The notes beneath the pieces were generated by a model. The model did no database searches. It was not told the origin of the DNA and saw only the letters and a list, made by a program, of their open reading frames with translations. The translations under genes and the position numbers were made by a program. 64,000 bases of DNA from Flavobacterium amnicola. Its GTDB lineage: Bacteria > Bacteroidota > Bacteroidia > Flavobacteriales > Flavobacteriaceae. The stretch covers positions 1 through 64,000 of the forward strand of contig NZ_SBKO01000004.1 of NCBI RefSeq assembly GCF_004122165.1. Direction: 5' to 3'. The first letter of the stretch is position 1; the number at the start of each line of letters is the position of its first letter. Positions 24,479 through 33,761 of the stretch are shown one piece after another.

Positions 24479-25555
24479 TTAATTGAAATAAAATCCTGCT
24501 GGAATAACTCCTACTGTATAGTCTTTTTTCAAAACTCCTGATAAAGAATAAATGTATACTTTTCCGTTCGAACTGTAATCTACAGCATCTCCAACAAATA
24601 TTTTACTGTTTTTCACTGCAAAACTATAAACCCCATAAACGCCTTGTGCTGTTGTAGAAAACAATTCATCAATTGGCAAACTAGTTGCCGTTACATTCAT
24701 TTTGTAAATATTAGAACCTTCTGTGTAATACATCAAATCATTATCGATAACTAAATTGGAAGGGTGGCTTGTTGTAGCAAAAGCTATAGAGCTAGTCGAA
24801 TTATTACTCAAATTGATTTTAACTAATTTTCCTCCTGTTTCAGAACCACTCCAAGAAGGTTTTCCTTCACACATTACGTATAATGTTCCGTTATTTTCCA
24901 CTAATGAATTGGGCACATCACCAACTGTTATTGGAGTAATAGCGTTATTAACTGGATTAATCATAGAAACTGTATTTCCAAAATTATATCCTCCTTTGTG
25001 TGCCACATACAATTTATCATTCTCAACTACAATACGCTCCGGACCTTCGGCAACTGGAATTGATGAAGTAACAGTATTCGAAGTCAAATTAATAACCGCA
25101 ACGAAATCATCGGTATCACTTCCTCCGTCTCCCCAATTCGTTACATATCCTTTTCCTTTATAAAAAGCAATATAACGCGGATTACTCAAGCCAACAGTAA
25201 TGGAAGTAATGTGTTTCATCGTATATCGGTTAACTATTTCAATTTTGTTTGAGTTGTTTACAACAATATAAGCTTTATCACCATAAAAACCTAAGTCCTG
25301 ACCAGTATCACCTAACGTTTCGTCAGGATTAACAATTCCGAAAATATTATCTTGAAATTTCGCTAAATCATCCGACACATACGACATTGTACTGTTTGGT
25401 GTGCCAAAATTCCCTTGATTTAGTATTAAGACTCCACTAGCATAATTTCCTAAGGGTATTTGCAACTGAGGCGTCACCATCTCATCATCATTAGAACAAG
25501 AAGTAAAAAACAAAGCGGTAAATAGAGTGAACGCTGTAATTTTAATAAATTTCAT
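24479..25555 (-). CDS. Beta-propeller surface lipoprotein (BtuG-like, YncE/DUF5074 type)
   Basis: A 358-residue lipoprotein (lipobox TSC, C20) followed by repeating blade-like units (YIVVNNSNKIEIVNRYTMKHI, KLYVAHKGGYNFGNTVSMI, TLYVMCEGKPSW) of a seven-bladed propeller. It lies three bases after a TonB-dependent receptor under a cobalamin riboswitch. In Bacteroides the corresponding partner, BtuG, is a surface propeller that binds B12 very tightly and caps BtuB. That role is inferred here from context and fold. Confidence 0.85.
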   Translation of the reverse strand: MKFIKITAFTLFTALFFTSCSNDDEMVTPQLQIPLGNYASGVLILNQGNFGTPNSTMSYVSDDLAKFQDNIFGIVNPDETLGDTGQDLGFYGDKAYIVVNNSNKIEIVNRYTMKHITSITVGLSNPRYIAFYKGKGYVTNWGDGGSDTDDFVAVINLTSNTVTSSIPVAEGPERIVVENDKLYVAHKGGYNFGNTVSMINPVNNAITPITVGDVPNSLVENNGTLYVMCEGKPSWSGSETGGKLVKINLSNNSTSSIAFATTSHPSNLVIDNDLMYYTEGSNIYKMNVTATSLPIDELFSTTAQGVYGVYSFAVKNSKIFVGDAVDYSSNGKVYIYSLSGVLKKDYTVGVIPAGFYFN

Positions 25556-25558
25556 AAT

Positions 25559-27388
25559 TTAAAAATTTAGATTAATGTTGAAAGTATAATTACGTCCGGG
25601 CATGGGCCTACCGAGGACATTTTGATAATTCTCATTGGTAATATTAGCGGTTTGAAAACCGACTTTATAATTTTGTTTTTTTCCAAAACCATAACGAATT
25701 CCCGAATTGAAAACCATATAATCGGTTAGAATATTTTCATTATCACTTGAAGTAAATACTTGACCGTTATATAAAACCTGAGCGTTTATTGAAAACCTTC
25801 TGTAGGCATATAGAAAATTAGTCACCCATTTGTGATTAGGAACATAAATCAATTCCTTTCCCGTCAGCTCATTGATGGATTTGGTAAAGCCATAGGAAGA
25901 CGAAAAATCAAATCCATGATTCCCAAACGCTTTGTTTCCTTTTAAAACGACCTCAAGTCCATACGTTTTAACTTGATTCACATTTTCTGGCGTCCAAATT
26001 CCTGATAGATTAGGCTTCCATTGAATCATATCGCTTATTTTCATTCCAAAACCTGTCAGTTGAAGAGAAACATTTTTAGTAAAAAATTCATGTCCCAATT
26101 CTGCTTGATACGAACTTTCTGGCTTTAAATCTTTATTGCCACTTCCTTCCCAATACAAATCGTTAAAACTTGGAATTCTAAAATTTCGAGAACCGTTTAG
26201 TTTGATTCTGTAAAAAGACAAAGGTTTGAAAACGGTCCCCATCGAAAACAAAAGCGGACTTTGGTATTGATTGGTGGTTTCTTTTCGGGACGACAATTCA
26301 TACAAAAACCAATGCGTCACGTTATGCTTTACTAAAATCGAAGCCGAACCAATTTTTCTAACATCCGAAATCAAGTCACTTCCTGAACCTTTCGTTTGTG
26401 TATAATCAACAATCCCGTTAATCGTCATTTTCGAAAACAAATGGAACTCCGCATTATATTTTACAATTGCTGTTACCGATTTTCCAAAACTGAATGCATC
26501 CTTGCCCGCATTTTCAAAATACTTGTACTCTTCTCCCAAATGGGCAAACCGTAAGGTTGACGTAAATGCATTAAAAAACGCTTTCCATTCCAATAAATTT
26601 CGAGTGTCAAAGTTTTGATATTTACTTTTAGAAACCGAACCCAAGGCAGCCGAAAAATGTCTTTCGCCATTGTACGATTGATTATAAAACTTCACAAAAT
26701 GCTTTTCATTGAACTTGTATCCAAAATTTACATTTAAGCTGTTGTTATAATATTGTCCGTTTTCGTTTTTCTTATTGGTTCTAGGAAAAGTGTAATCGTT
26801 GTCGGAACTATTTCGGGAAAAACCAATTTGAGAAGCTATTTTATCGGAACTGATTTTCCCATTAAAATGGGTTCCCAGCGTATTAAAACTTCCATAATCT
26901 ACTAGAACTTCTCCAGAGATAGCTTTTTTAAAAATCAAATCATTGTTTAAGTGAACAGAACCTCCAATTGCGCTGCTACCGTAAATAGCACTTCCACCTC
27001 CAGAACGAACCGAAATGGAATTTAAATTACGGGTTGAAATGGTGTTAAAATCCGTTTGACCGTTTAACTGCGAGTTGATGTTAATTCCGTTCCAGATTAC
27101 AGCTGTTTGTTGGGCTGTTGTCCCTCTAAACGATACCGAAGAAACCATTCCTAATCCATTTTCCTTGAAATAAATCAGTGAATTGTAATTGAGCAAGTTG
27201 GTTAGTGAAGGCTTATTATTCTTAGTAACAGAATCGGATAGTTTCAAAACGGATTGTGATTCCGAATGCTTTTTCAAAAGTAAATCGGATACGGACACTT
27301 CTTGCAACTTAATCGCAATAGTATCTTGTGCCAAAGCATATTGACAGCAAAACAGAAGAAAGATTACAACTAATTTCTTTAGACTCAT
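25559..27388 (-). CDS. btuB: TonB-dependent receptor for cobalamin (BtuB-like)
   Basis: The 609-residue receptor has a signal peptide (ending YALAQ), a plug domain without the extra N-terminal sandwich (SVSFRGTTAQQTAVIWNGININS, SGGGSAIYGSSAIGGSVHL) and a barrel ending FNINLNF. The size fits the BtuB group. The upstream cobalamin riboswitch fixes the substrate as B12 or a related corrinoid. The surface lipoprotein gene follows after three bases, as in known BtuBG pairs. Confidence 0.9.
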   Translation of the reverse strand: MSLKKLVVIFLLFCCQYALAQDTIAIKLQEVSVSDLLLKKHSESQSVLKLSDSVTKNNKPSLTNLLNYNSLIYFKENGLGMVSSVSFRGTTAQQTAVIWNGININSQLNGQTDFNTISTRNLNSISVRSGGGSAIYGSSAIGGSVHLNNDLIFKKAISGEVLVDYGSFNTLGTHFNGKISSDKIASQIGFSRNSSDNDYTFPRTNKKNENGQYYNNSLNVNFGYKFNEKHFVKFYNQSYNGERHFSAALGSVSKSKYQNFDTRNLLEWKAFFNAFTSTLRFAHLGEEYKYFENAGKDAFSFGKSVTAIVKYNAEFHLFSKMTINGIVDYTQTKGSGSDLISDVRKIGSASILVKHNVTHWFLYELSSRKETTNQYQSPLLFSMGTVFKPLSFYRIKLNGSRNFRIPSFNDLYWEGSGNKDLKPESSYQAELGHEFFTKNVSLQLTGFGMKISDMIQWKPNLSGIWTPENVNQVKTYGLEVVLKGNKAFGNHGFDFSSSYGFTKSINELTGKELIYVPNHKWVTNFLYAYRRFSINAQVLYNGQVFTSSDNENILTDYMVFNSGIRYGFGKKQNYKVGFQTANITNENYQNVLGRPMPGRNYTFNINLNF

Positions 27389-27433
27389 AATTCCAGAACC
27401 TTTTTTCCCGAAGATTCGATATTTGTTAAGAAT

Positions 27434-27605
27434 TTAGGCAGGTCTCCTGGCTTGCGTCTTGTTGTTTACCTTCCCATTCCGACAATTTGGAACAGTGGTA
27501 TTGTAGTTAACAACGAGCTTGATAGCTTACAGTTGCGGGAACAGCTTAGGTTTTGAACCTAATTCCCTTTTAATGTCATTTATTTACTAAATCACAACCT
27601 TAATT
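27434..27605 (-). promoter_or_regulatory. Cobalamin riboswitch
   Basis: Read on the minus strand, the leader holds CCCGCAACTGTAAGC, then CCACTG, GGGAAGGT, and the B12 box AGCCAGGAGACCTGCC (plus-strand positions 27438-27453). These are the conserved core pieces in the right order. The box ends about 50 bases before the receptor ATG. Binding of B12 is expected to shut off translation or transcription of the receptor operon. Confidence 0.95.
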
Positions 27606-27611
27606 CGGGTG

Positions 27612-27643
27612 CAAAGGTAGTTTTATTTCAAGTTAATTTCAAA
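27612..27643 (-). promoter_or_regulatory. Promoter of the riboswitch operon
   Basis: On the minus strand TTTG (27643-27640) and TACCTTTG (27619-27612) are spaced by 20 bases, an exact match to the vegetative promoter. It places the RNA start near 27605. Confidence 0.85.
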
Positions 27644-27677
27644 ATCTTTTGTAGATTTATGCAATAATCTTTTCTTG

Positions 27678-28541
27678 ATGAAAAAAATTCACTTTACTTT
27701 TATTTTTGTATTGATTGGTTTTATTGGTTTTTGTCAAGTAACCCATGTGCAAATTGACACCAATAATTATATTTATGTACCTGTAAATTGGGGAGAATAT
27801 TATGGCACACAAACTAGTGATGCCGGACTAAACACGATCTTTCAAAACAATCAAATAACGCAATGTTATCAAGGATCTCATCCTGTTAACCAAAGTAATT
27901 CCATTTTTGCAGTTTGTCAAAACAATAATTTATCAAATTTTATTTCCGAGTTAAACAATTACACCTCATTAGTTACAAAAGTTAGCATTTGCCCACAACC
28001 AGAAACCTTTGGCGATGTTATGTCCATCACATTATTAAATGAGACAATTGGAATTCCAACTGGTTTTGACAGTAACGGAATCGTGACAACCAATGACGGT
28101 GGACTAAATACAATATTTCAAAATTTTAATGTAAAGTATTATAGTCGTGCTTTTCCATCCTATATTGGAACTGAATCTCCAGTAAGGGTATACTACACAA
28201 AATGCAATTGCGATATTTCTTTACTAAAAAATCAACTTGACTTATATAATTCTATTATTGAACGTAATTCCTATATAGGCGTTGCTTTTCTGAGTACTAA
28301 TGAATTTGAAATTTCAAAAACTAATATCTATCCCAACCCATTTTCAACTCAATTAAATATTGATTCAAAAGACAGCATAACTAACTATTCCGTTTTTGAT
28401 GTTATGGGAAAAGAATTATCAAATTGCCATTCTAAAGTTGAATTTGACCATCAAACTTCTCAATTGCTTAATGGAATTTATTTCTTACAACTTCAGTTTG
28501 AAAACGGAAAAACCAGTACCTATAAAATAATCAAAGAATAA
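27678..28541 (+). CDS. Secreted protein with type IX sorting tail
   Basis: The 287-residue protein has a signal peptide (ending GFCQ) and, at residues about 215-287, a type A T9SS C-terminal domain (NIYPNPFSTQLNI...YSVFDVMGKEL...LNGIYFLQLQFENGKTSTYKIIKE pattern). The middle contains two related segments, each with DAGLNTIFQN or DGGLNTIFQN, so it looks like an internal duplication. Function is unknown; it is exported to the surface or medium. ATG at 27678 is used rather than the TTG one codon earlier. It diverges from the riboswitch operon. Confidence 0.85.
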   Translation: MKKIHFTFIFVLIGFIGFCQVTHVQIDTNNYIYVPVNWGEYYGTQTSDAGLNTIFQNNQITQCYQGSHPVNQSNSIFAVCQNNNLSNFISELNNYTSLVTKVSICPQPETFGDVMSITLLNETIGIPTGFDSNGIVTTNDGGLNTIFQNFNVKYYSRAFPSYIGTESPVRVYYTKCNCDISLLKNQLDLYNSIIERNSYIGVAFLSTNEFEISKTNIYPNPFSTQLNIDSKDSITNYSVFDVMGKELSNCHSKVEFDHQTSQLLNGIYFLQLQFENGKTSTYKIIKE

Positions 28542-28554
28542 AGATTCCTTTTTT

Positions 28555-28562
28555 TACATTTG
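28555..28562 (+). promoter_or_regulatory. -7 box of the btuF operon
   Basis: TACATTTG fits TAnnTTTG exactly, 18 bases before the ATG of the binding protein. No clear -33 box is seen. Confidence 0.6.
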
Positions 28563-28580
28563 CAGTAGATGTAAAACAAT

Positions 28581-29723
28581 ATGAACACTTTTTTAAATCG
28601 CTTTATTTGCTCTTTAATACTAATCACAATTTGGAGCTGCAAAAAGGAATCAACTTCTACGACAACTTCTGATCAAAAAGTAGAAAACAGTATTCAACAT
28701 GCAAAAGACTTAGAAATTTACAAACACAAGGGGTATTCTATTATAAAGGTTAAAAACCCGTGGCCTAATGCGAATAAGGTTTTTACATACATCCTTCAAG
28801 AAAAAAACGGAATTATCCCCGACAGTTTAAAAGAACACACTACTATTCAAGTGCCAATTAAAAGTGTAGTTGCTACTTCAACAACCCACATATCCTCTTT
28901 AGTGATGTTAGAGGTTGAAAACACTTTGATCGGTTTTCCTCACTTGGATTATATCTCTTCAGAAAAAGTCCGCAAAAATATCGACAGCGGAAAAGTAAAA
29001 GAATTAGGTAATAACCAAACCTTAAATGTAGAAGTAGCCATCGACTTAGCACCTTCTGTTATTATTGGATATGGTTTGGACAATCACAATCCGAGTTTGG
29101 ATAATTTAGAAAAAAGCGGATTAAAAGTTATCTTAAATGGTGACTGGAACGAACAATCACCATTGGGTAAAGCCGAATGGATTAAATTTTTTGGTGCCTT
29201 ATACGGAAAAGAAAAAGAAGCTAATGTCCTTTTTAAAAGCATCAAAGACGAATACGAAAACGCCTTAACCATTGCAAAAAAAGCCAAGTCGCATCCTACC
29301 GTTTTAGCTGGAGCGATGTTTGAAGAAATTTGGTATGTCCCGCAAGGACAAAGTTGGGGTTCTTTGTTTTTAAAAGATGCTGGAGCAAGTTATCTTTGGG
29401 CGAATGAAATAGGAACGGGAGGTTTGTCATTATCGTTTGAAAAAGTATTCGAAAAGGCACAAAATGCGGATTTTTGGATAGGCCCAGGACAATTTAATTC
29501 CTTGGAAGAAATGGTAAAAACCAATCCACATTATGCACAATTTAAAGCCTTCAAAACTAAACAAGTCTATTCGTATTCTCTTAAGAAAGGAAAAACAGGC
29601 GGATTGATTTATTTTGAAGAATCCCCTAACCGACCTGATTTGGTATTGAAAGATTTAATTAAAATTTTGCATCCCGAGCTTTTAACTGATTATGAATTGC
29701 ATTTTTTCCAAAAATTAAACTAA
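28581..29723 (+). CDS. btuF: ABC transporter substrate-binding lipoprotein (BtuF-like)
   Basis: The 380-residue lipoprotein (WSC lipobox, C20) is a type III periplasmic binding protein of the FecB/BtuF class: VVATSTTHISSLVMLEVENTLIGFPHLDYI, then APSVIIGYGL and GDWNEQSPLGKAEWIKFFGALYG. It delivers its ligand to the permease encoded next. Specificity for B12 is inferred from the neighbouring riboswitch and receptor; iron siderophores remain possible. Confidence 0.88.
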   Translation: MNTFLNRFICSLILITIWSCKKESTSTTTSDQKVENSIQHAKDLEIYKHKGYSIIKVKNPWPNANKVFTYILQEKNGIIPDSLKEHTTIQVPIKSVVATSTTHISSLVMLEVENTLIGFPHLDYISSEKVRKNIDSGKVKELGNNQTLNVEVAIDLAPSVIIGYGLDNHNPSLDNLEKSGLKVILNGDWNEQSPLGKAEWIKFFGALYGKEKEANVLFKSIKDEYENALTIAKKAKSHPTVLAGAMFEEIWYVPQGQSWGSLFLKDAGASYLWANEIGTGGLSLSFEKVFEKAQNADFWIGPGQFNSLEEMVKTNPHYAQFKAFKTKQVYSYSLKKGKTGGLIYFEESPNRPDLVLKDLIKILHPELLTDYELHFFQKLN

Positions 29724-30749
29724 TTGTCAGGTTCTCAAAAACATACAATTACTTTCATAGCACTGGGATTACTATTGCTATTCTTGTTATTGCTCAATAT
29801 TAGTTTTGGTCAAATTGCTATTCCGATAAAAGAAGTTTTTAAAAGTTTGACTGGAAATACAGCCAGTAAAGAAAGTTGGGAATATATTATTTTTAATTAC
29901 CGATTACCCAAAGCTATTACCGCTATTTTAGTGGGTTTTGGATTATCGATAAGTGGCTTATTAATGCAAACCCTATTCAGAAATCCGCTAGCAGGACCTT
30001 ATGTTTTAGGTTTGAGCTCCGGTTCGAGTTTAGGAGTAGCTTTTGTCATTATGGGAGCAAGCTTTCTCCCAGTGTATCTAGCTGAAATTTTTCTTTCGCC
30101 TTACGGAATAATATTTGCCTCTTGTTTAGGGAGTTTAGTCGTCCTTATTGCCGTATTACTCGTTTCACAACGCATACGGGATACTATGGCAATATTAATT
30201 GTGGGATTAATGTTTAGCAGTTTCACGGGAGCTATAGTGAGTTCGCTTACTTACTTTTCAACGGCAGAACAATTGCAAAAATTCACCTTTTGGTCGATGG
30301 GGAATCTAGGCAATTTAGCGTGGTCACAAATTTCTATCTTACTTATCGTAACCATAATTGGTCTACTTTTGAGTATCTCAAAAATCAAAGCCTTGGATGC
30401 ACTTCTTTTAGGAGAAAGTTACGCCAAGAGTCTCGGAATTAACTTCAACAGAACACAGATTATAATTATCCTAGCCACAAGTCTTCTAGCCGGAAGTATT
30501 ACGGCATTTGTTGGACCTATTGCCTTTGTTGGTTTGGCTGTGCCCCATTTAGCGAAATTGATTTTTCAAACCAGTAAACACTGGATTTTATTTTGGGGAA
30601 CCTTATTTTTTGGAGCCATCACCATGTTATTTTGCGACTTACTTTCACAATTGGCAGGTACGGTTGTGTTGCCTATTAATGCCATCACCTCTATTATTGG
30701 GGCGCCAGTTATAATTTGGCTTTTAATCCGAAAAAGAAACTATAGCTAA
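29724..30749 (+). CDS. btuC: FecCD/BtuC-type ABC permease
   Basis: A 341-residue protein with about ten membrane helices and the FecCD motifs RLPKAITAILVGFGLSISGLLMQTLFRNPLAGPYVLG and GPIAFVGLAVPHLAKL. It forms the inner-membrane channel of the importer. Translation must start at TTG 29724, directly after the stop of the binding protein, since no ATG exists before the first conserved helix. The stop overlaps the next start (TAATG). Confidence 0.92.
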   Translation: MSGSQKHTITFIALGLLLLFLLLLNISFGQIAIPIKEVFKSLTGNTASKESWEYIIFNYRLPKAITAILVGFGLSISGLLMQTLFRNPLAGPYVLGLSSGSSLGVAFVIMGASFLPVYLAEIFLSPYGIIFASCLGSLVVLIAVLLVSQRIRDTMAILIVGLMFSSFTGAIVSSLTYFSTAEQLQKFTFWSMGNLGNLAWSQISILLIVTIIGLLLSISKIKALDALLLGESYAKSLGINFNRTQIIIILATSLLAGSITAFVGPIAFVGLAVPHLAKLIFQTSKHWILFWGTLFFGAITMLFCDLLSQLAGTVVLPINAITSIIGAPVIIWLLIRKRNYS

Positions 30750-31531
30750 TGAAAAACAAGACAGTCATAGCTACAAATCATTTGAGTATTGGATATAGTT
30801 CCAAAAACTCCAAAACGGTTATTGCCCAAAATATAAACCTGAGTTTTGAGAGCGGAAAACTCATCGCATTAATTGGTGCTAATGGTATTGGAAAATCAAC
30901 TTTATTACGCACTTTAACAGGAATTCAAAAACCGCTTTCGGGTGAAATCGAGTTGAACCAAAAGCCACTTCAAGCGTATACAGCTCTCGAATTAGCACAA
31001 AACTTAAGTGTGGTTTTAACCGAAAAACTTCCTCCAAGTAACTTAACCGTTTACGAATTAGTAGCACTAGGAAGACAACCTTACACCAATTGGGTTGGAA
31101 AATTAACCTCAGTCGATCAAGAAAAAATTGCAAATGCAATAGCACTTACTGCTATTCAAGAAATCGTTCATAAAAAACATTTTGAAATCAGTGATGGACA
31201 GTTTCAAAAAGTATTAATAGCAAGAGCATTAGCCCAAGACACACCGCTTATCATTTTAGACGAGCCCACTACCCACTTGGATTTGCATCATAAAGTTTCT
31301 TTATTCAAACTATTGAAGAAACTAGCACAAGAAACTCATAAATGCATATTATTTTCAACACACGATATTGATTTAGCCATTCAATTGAGTGATGAAATGA
31401 TCGTTATGACCCAAAAACAATTTATACAAGACCAACCTTGCAATTTAATTGAGAAAGGTGTTTTCAATTCACTATTTCAAGATGAAGACATTACTTTTGA
31501 TGCTCAAAAAGGAAAGTTTGTTTTCAAATAG
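30749..31531 (+). CDS. btuD: ABC transporter ATP-binding protein (BtuD/FecE-like)
   Basis: The 260-residue ATPase has Walker A GANGIGKST (about 44-52), a signature that reads ISDGQ in place of LSGGQ, Walker B LIILDEPT and switch histidine THD. It energises import by the preceding permease. The altered signature still carries the key serine and glycine and is seen in related flavobacterial transporters, so activity is expected. Confidence 0.92.
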   Translation: MKNKTVIATNHLSIGYSSKNSKTVIAQNINLSFESGKLIALIGANGIGKSTLLRTLTGIQKPLSGEIELNQKPLQAYTALELAQNLSVVLTEKLPPSNLTVYELVALGRQPYTNWVGKLTSVDQEKIANAIALTAIQEIVHKKHFEISDGQFQKVLIARALAQDTPLIILDEPTTHLDLHHKVSLFKLLKKLAQETHKCILFSTHDIDLAIQLSDEMIVMTQKQFIQDQPCNLIEKGVFNSLFQDEDITFDAQKGKFVFK

Positions 31532-31573
31532 TAGTAAAAATTCCCTAAATTTATAGTGCTAAAAAAACGAATT

Positions 31574-32335
31574 ATGAAGACATTATTTTCTTTACTGATT
31601 TTAACATCTATGACTATAAATGCGCAACTCAAGACCGTTTCATATGTGGATGGAAACCAAAAACTTGAAGGAATACTAGCTATTCCAAAGAAAAGTTTAA
31701 TAAACAAAGCAGGTGTTTTAGTACTACCAGCTTGGAAAGGAATTGATAATCATGCTAAAGAAAGTGCTACCGAACTAACTAATTTAGGATACATCGCTTT
31801 TGTGGCCGATATTTACGGAATCGACAAAAGACCAACTGACGCGAAAGAAGCCGGACAACAAGCGGGCTACTATAAAACCAATTATGCCGAATATCAAAAA
31901 AGAATCCAATTAGCCTTAGATCAATTGGTGAAAGCGGGTGCCAATCCAGAAAAAATTGCAGTTATTGGGTACTGCTTTGGAGGAACTGGTGCAATTGAAG
32001 CCGCTAGAGGAAATATGAAAGTGCAAGGTGTAGTTTCCTTTCACGGCGGATTAGCCAGAGAAGGTATTAGAGCTATAGAAACAATTCAACCAAAAGTATT
32101 AGTACTACATGGTGCTGATGATTTTTTTGTTCCAGACACAGAAATTAAAGCTTTTCAAAATGAAATGAATACCGCCAAAGCCGATTGGCAAATGGTGTAT
32201 TATGCCGATGCTGTTCATGCCTTTACGCATAAAGATGCCGGAAACGACAAAAGCAAAGGAACCGCTTATAATGAAAAAGCCGACAAACGCTCTTGGGAAG
32301 CCATGAAACAATTTTTCGCAGAAATACTGAATTAA
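31574..32335 (+). CDS. Dienelactone hydrolase family protein, exported
   Basis: A 253-residue alpha/beta hydrolase with a signal peptide (ending INAQ). The nucleophile is Cys in GYCFGG (near residue 138), with acid D in HGADDFF and His in DAVHAFT, the dienelactone hydrolase triad. Substrate is unknown; export to the periplasm points to a general esterase role. The frame is open to a GTG at 31556, but the ATG at 31574 gives the proper signal peptide. It overlaps the convergent acyltransferase by four bases. Confidence 0.9.
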   Translation: MKTLFSLLILTSMTINAQLKTVSYVDGNQKLEGILAIPKKSLINKAGVLVLPAWKGIDNHAKESATELTNLGYIAFVADIYGIDKRPTDAKEAGQQAGYYKTNYAEYQKRIQLALDQLVKAGANPEKIAVIGYCFGGTGAIEAARGNMKVQGVVSFHGGLAREGIRAIETIQPKVLVLHGADDFFVPDTEIKAFQNEMNTAKADWQMVYYADAVHAFTHKDAGNDKSKGTAYNEKADKRSWEAMKQFFAEILN

Positions 32336-33291
32336 AAAAAATACGGTAATTTTTTGTTGATTTTATCTAAAATCCACCAAAAACAAATAGCAATTAAACA
32401 AATCAGGAGATATTTAAAAACAACAAATCCAAAGGTTTTTTGAGGCAAGAACTCATACACCAAGCGAATGGCATAGGGATGCACCAAATAAATCCCAAGA
32501 GAAAATGTGGTATTTATTTTTCTTTCAGAGATTGATCTGGCTTCATTGACAATGCTGAATGTTAGCATACTCAATACTGGTAAAACCAATAAAAAATCCA
32601 TCGCTTTCACTTTAAACTGATAGTAAAAATACACTTCGACAAGCAATACCAGCCAAAGTGGAAAATAAAAGTGCTTGATTTTAGCAACAGAATCTTTCCA
32701 GTTTTCATACAAAGTTCCTAACAGCAACATAGGAAAGGCAAAAAACAAAAAGTTTCGGGTTGTCCCTATAATTTCATATAAAAACTGACCATTCAAATCA
32801 TGTACAAAATTGGATTGATAGGCCATTTGATATCCATATCCGATGGATAAAAACAAAACAATCACTACTGATTTTAGTTTTAAAGTTAAATTTCGAGAAA
32901 CATACAACAGCCCTACCGCAAGGACGGAAGCCAATAAGTACCACAAATGCCAGTACCCATAAACTACTTTTAAAACAGCATCAAAACTAGAAAAACGCTT
33001 TAAATTATAAAAACGAATCAAATCGGGCAAATAAATCAATTGCCAAACCACATAGAGCAAAAGAATTCGCCTGGCATATTTCCACAAATAAACTTTGTCT
33101 TCAATTTTGTTCCGAAGAAAATAACCTGAAATCAAAAAGAATGTGGGTACTGCAATTCGGGTAATGCCACTCGCAATTTCATACGAAATCAAACCTACAA
33201 TTCCTTCCATTTTAGCGACCGGAAAGATATGCAAGGCCACCACCAAAAAGGCTAGTACTATTTTTAGAATGTCTAAATTATTATTTCTCAT
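32332..33291 (-). CDS. Membrane acyltransferase, family 3
   Basis: A 319-residue protein with about ten membrane helices. The N-terminus NNNLDILKIVLAFLVVALHIFP and the following TRIAVPTFFLISGYFLRNK are the acyltransferase-3 motifs, with the catalytic His in VVALH. Such enzymes acylate surface sugars or lipids. The target is unknown. It lies three bases downstream of trmL on the same strand. Confidence 0.9.
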   Translation of the reverse strand: MRNNNLDILKIVLAFLVVALHIFPVAKMEGIVGLISYEIASGITRIAVPTFFLISGYFLRNKIEDKVYLWKYARRILLLYVVWQLIYLPDLIRFYNLKRFSSFDAVLKVVYGYWHLWYLLASVLAVGLLYVSRNLTLKLKSVVIVLFLSIGYGYQMAYQSNFVHDLNGQFLYEIIGTTRNFLFFAFPMLLLGTLYENWKDSVAKIKHFYFPLWLVLLVEVYFYYQFKVKAMDFLLVLPVLSMLTFSIVNEARSISERKINTTFSLGIYLVHPYAIRLVYEFLPQKTFGFVVFKYLLICLIAICFWWILDKINKKLPYFF

Positions 33292-33294
33292 TAA

Positions 33295-33747
33295 CTATTT
33301 AAAAAACAACTGTCTTCTCGCCTCACCTACCACAAATGCCACCGAATTGGCAATATTATAACTTCTTATTTTATCACTCATCGGAATGGTTAAATGATTT
33401 TCAAATTGAGCCAAAACTGCTGTACTCAAACCGACACTTTCTTTGCCAAAAACCAACCAATCGCCTTCCTGAAAACTAGCTTCATAATAGGATGTATCTG
33501 CCTTAGAACTAAACAAAAAGACGCGGGATTTATCTGGAATTTGCGCAATCCATTCTTCTACATTATTATACTCATTCCAATCCAAATGCACCCAATAATC
33601 GAGACCCGAACGTTTTAAATTTTTATCTGTGATTTCAAATCCGTACGGTTTGATCAAATGCAAACGATTTCCGGTTCCGACACACAAACGGCCAATATTT
33701 CCGGTATTATTAGGGATTTCTGGTTCTACTAAAACAATGTTTAACAT
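33295..33747 (-). CDS. trmL: tRNA (cytidine(34)-2'-O)-methyltransferase
   Basis: The 150-residue SPOUT enzyme has MLNIVLVEPEIPNNTGNIGRLC at the N-terminus, LVFGKESVGL (the knot glycine loop) and IPMSDKIRSYNIANSVAFVVGE, the TrmL signature. It methylates the wobble ribose of leucine tRNAs in the cytosol. Length is typical of the minimal family. Confidence 0.93.
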   Translation of the reverse strand: MLNIVLVEPEIPNNTGNIGRLCVGTGNRLHLIKPYGFEITDKNLKRSGLDYWVHLDWNEYNNVEEWIAQIPDKSRVFLFSSKADTSYYEASFQEGDWLVFGKESVGLSTAVLAQFENHLTIPMSDKIRSYNIANSVAFVVGEARRQLFFK

Positions 33748-33761
33748 TTTTGATTATTCGG

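Noticed and set aside
24756..25163. Plus-strand open frame of 135 codons
   Set aside because: It is the mirror of the BtuG-like gene, with no start context or family match.
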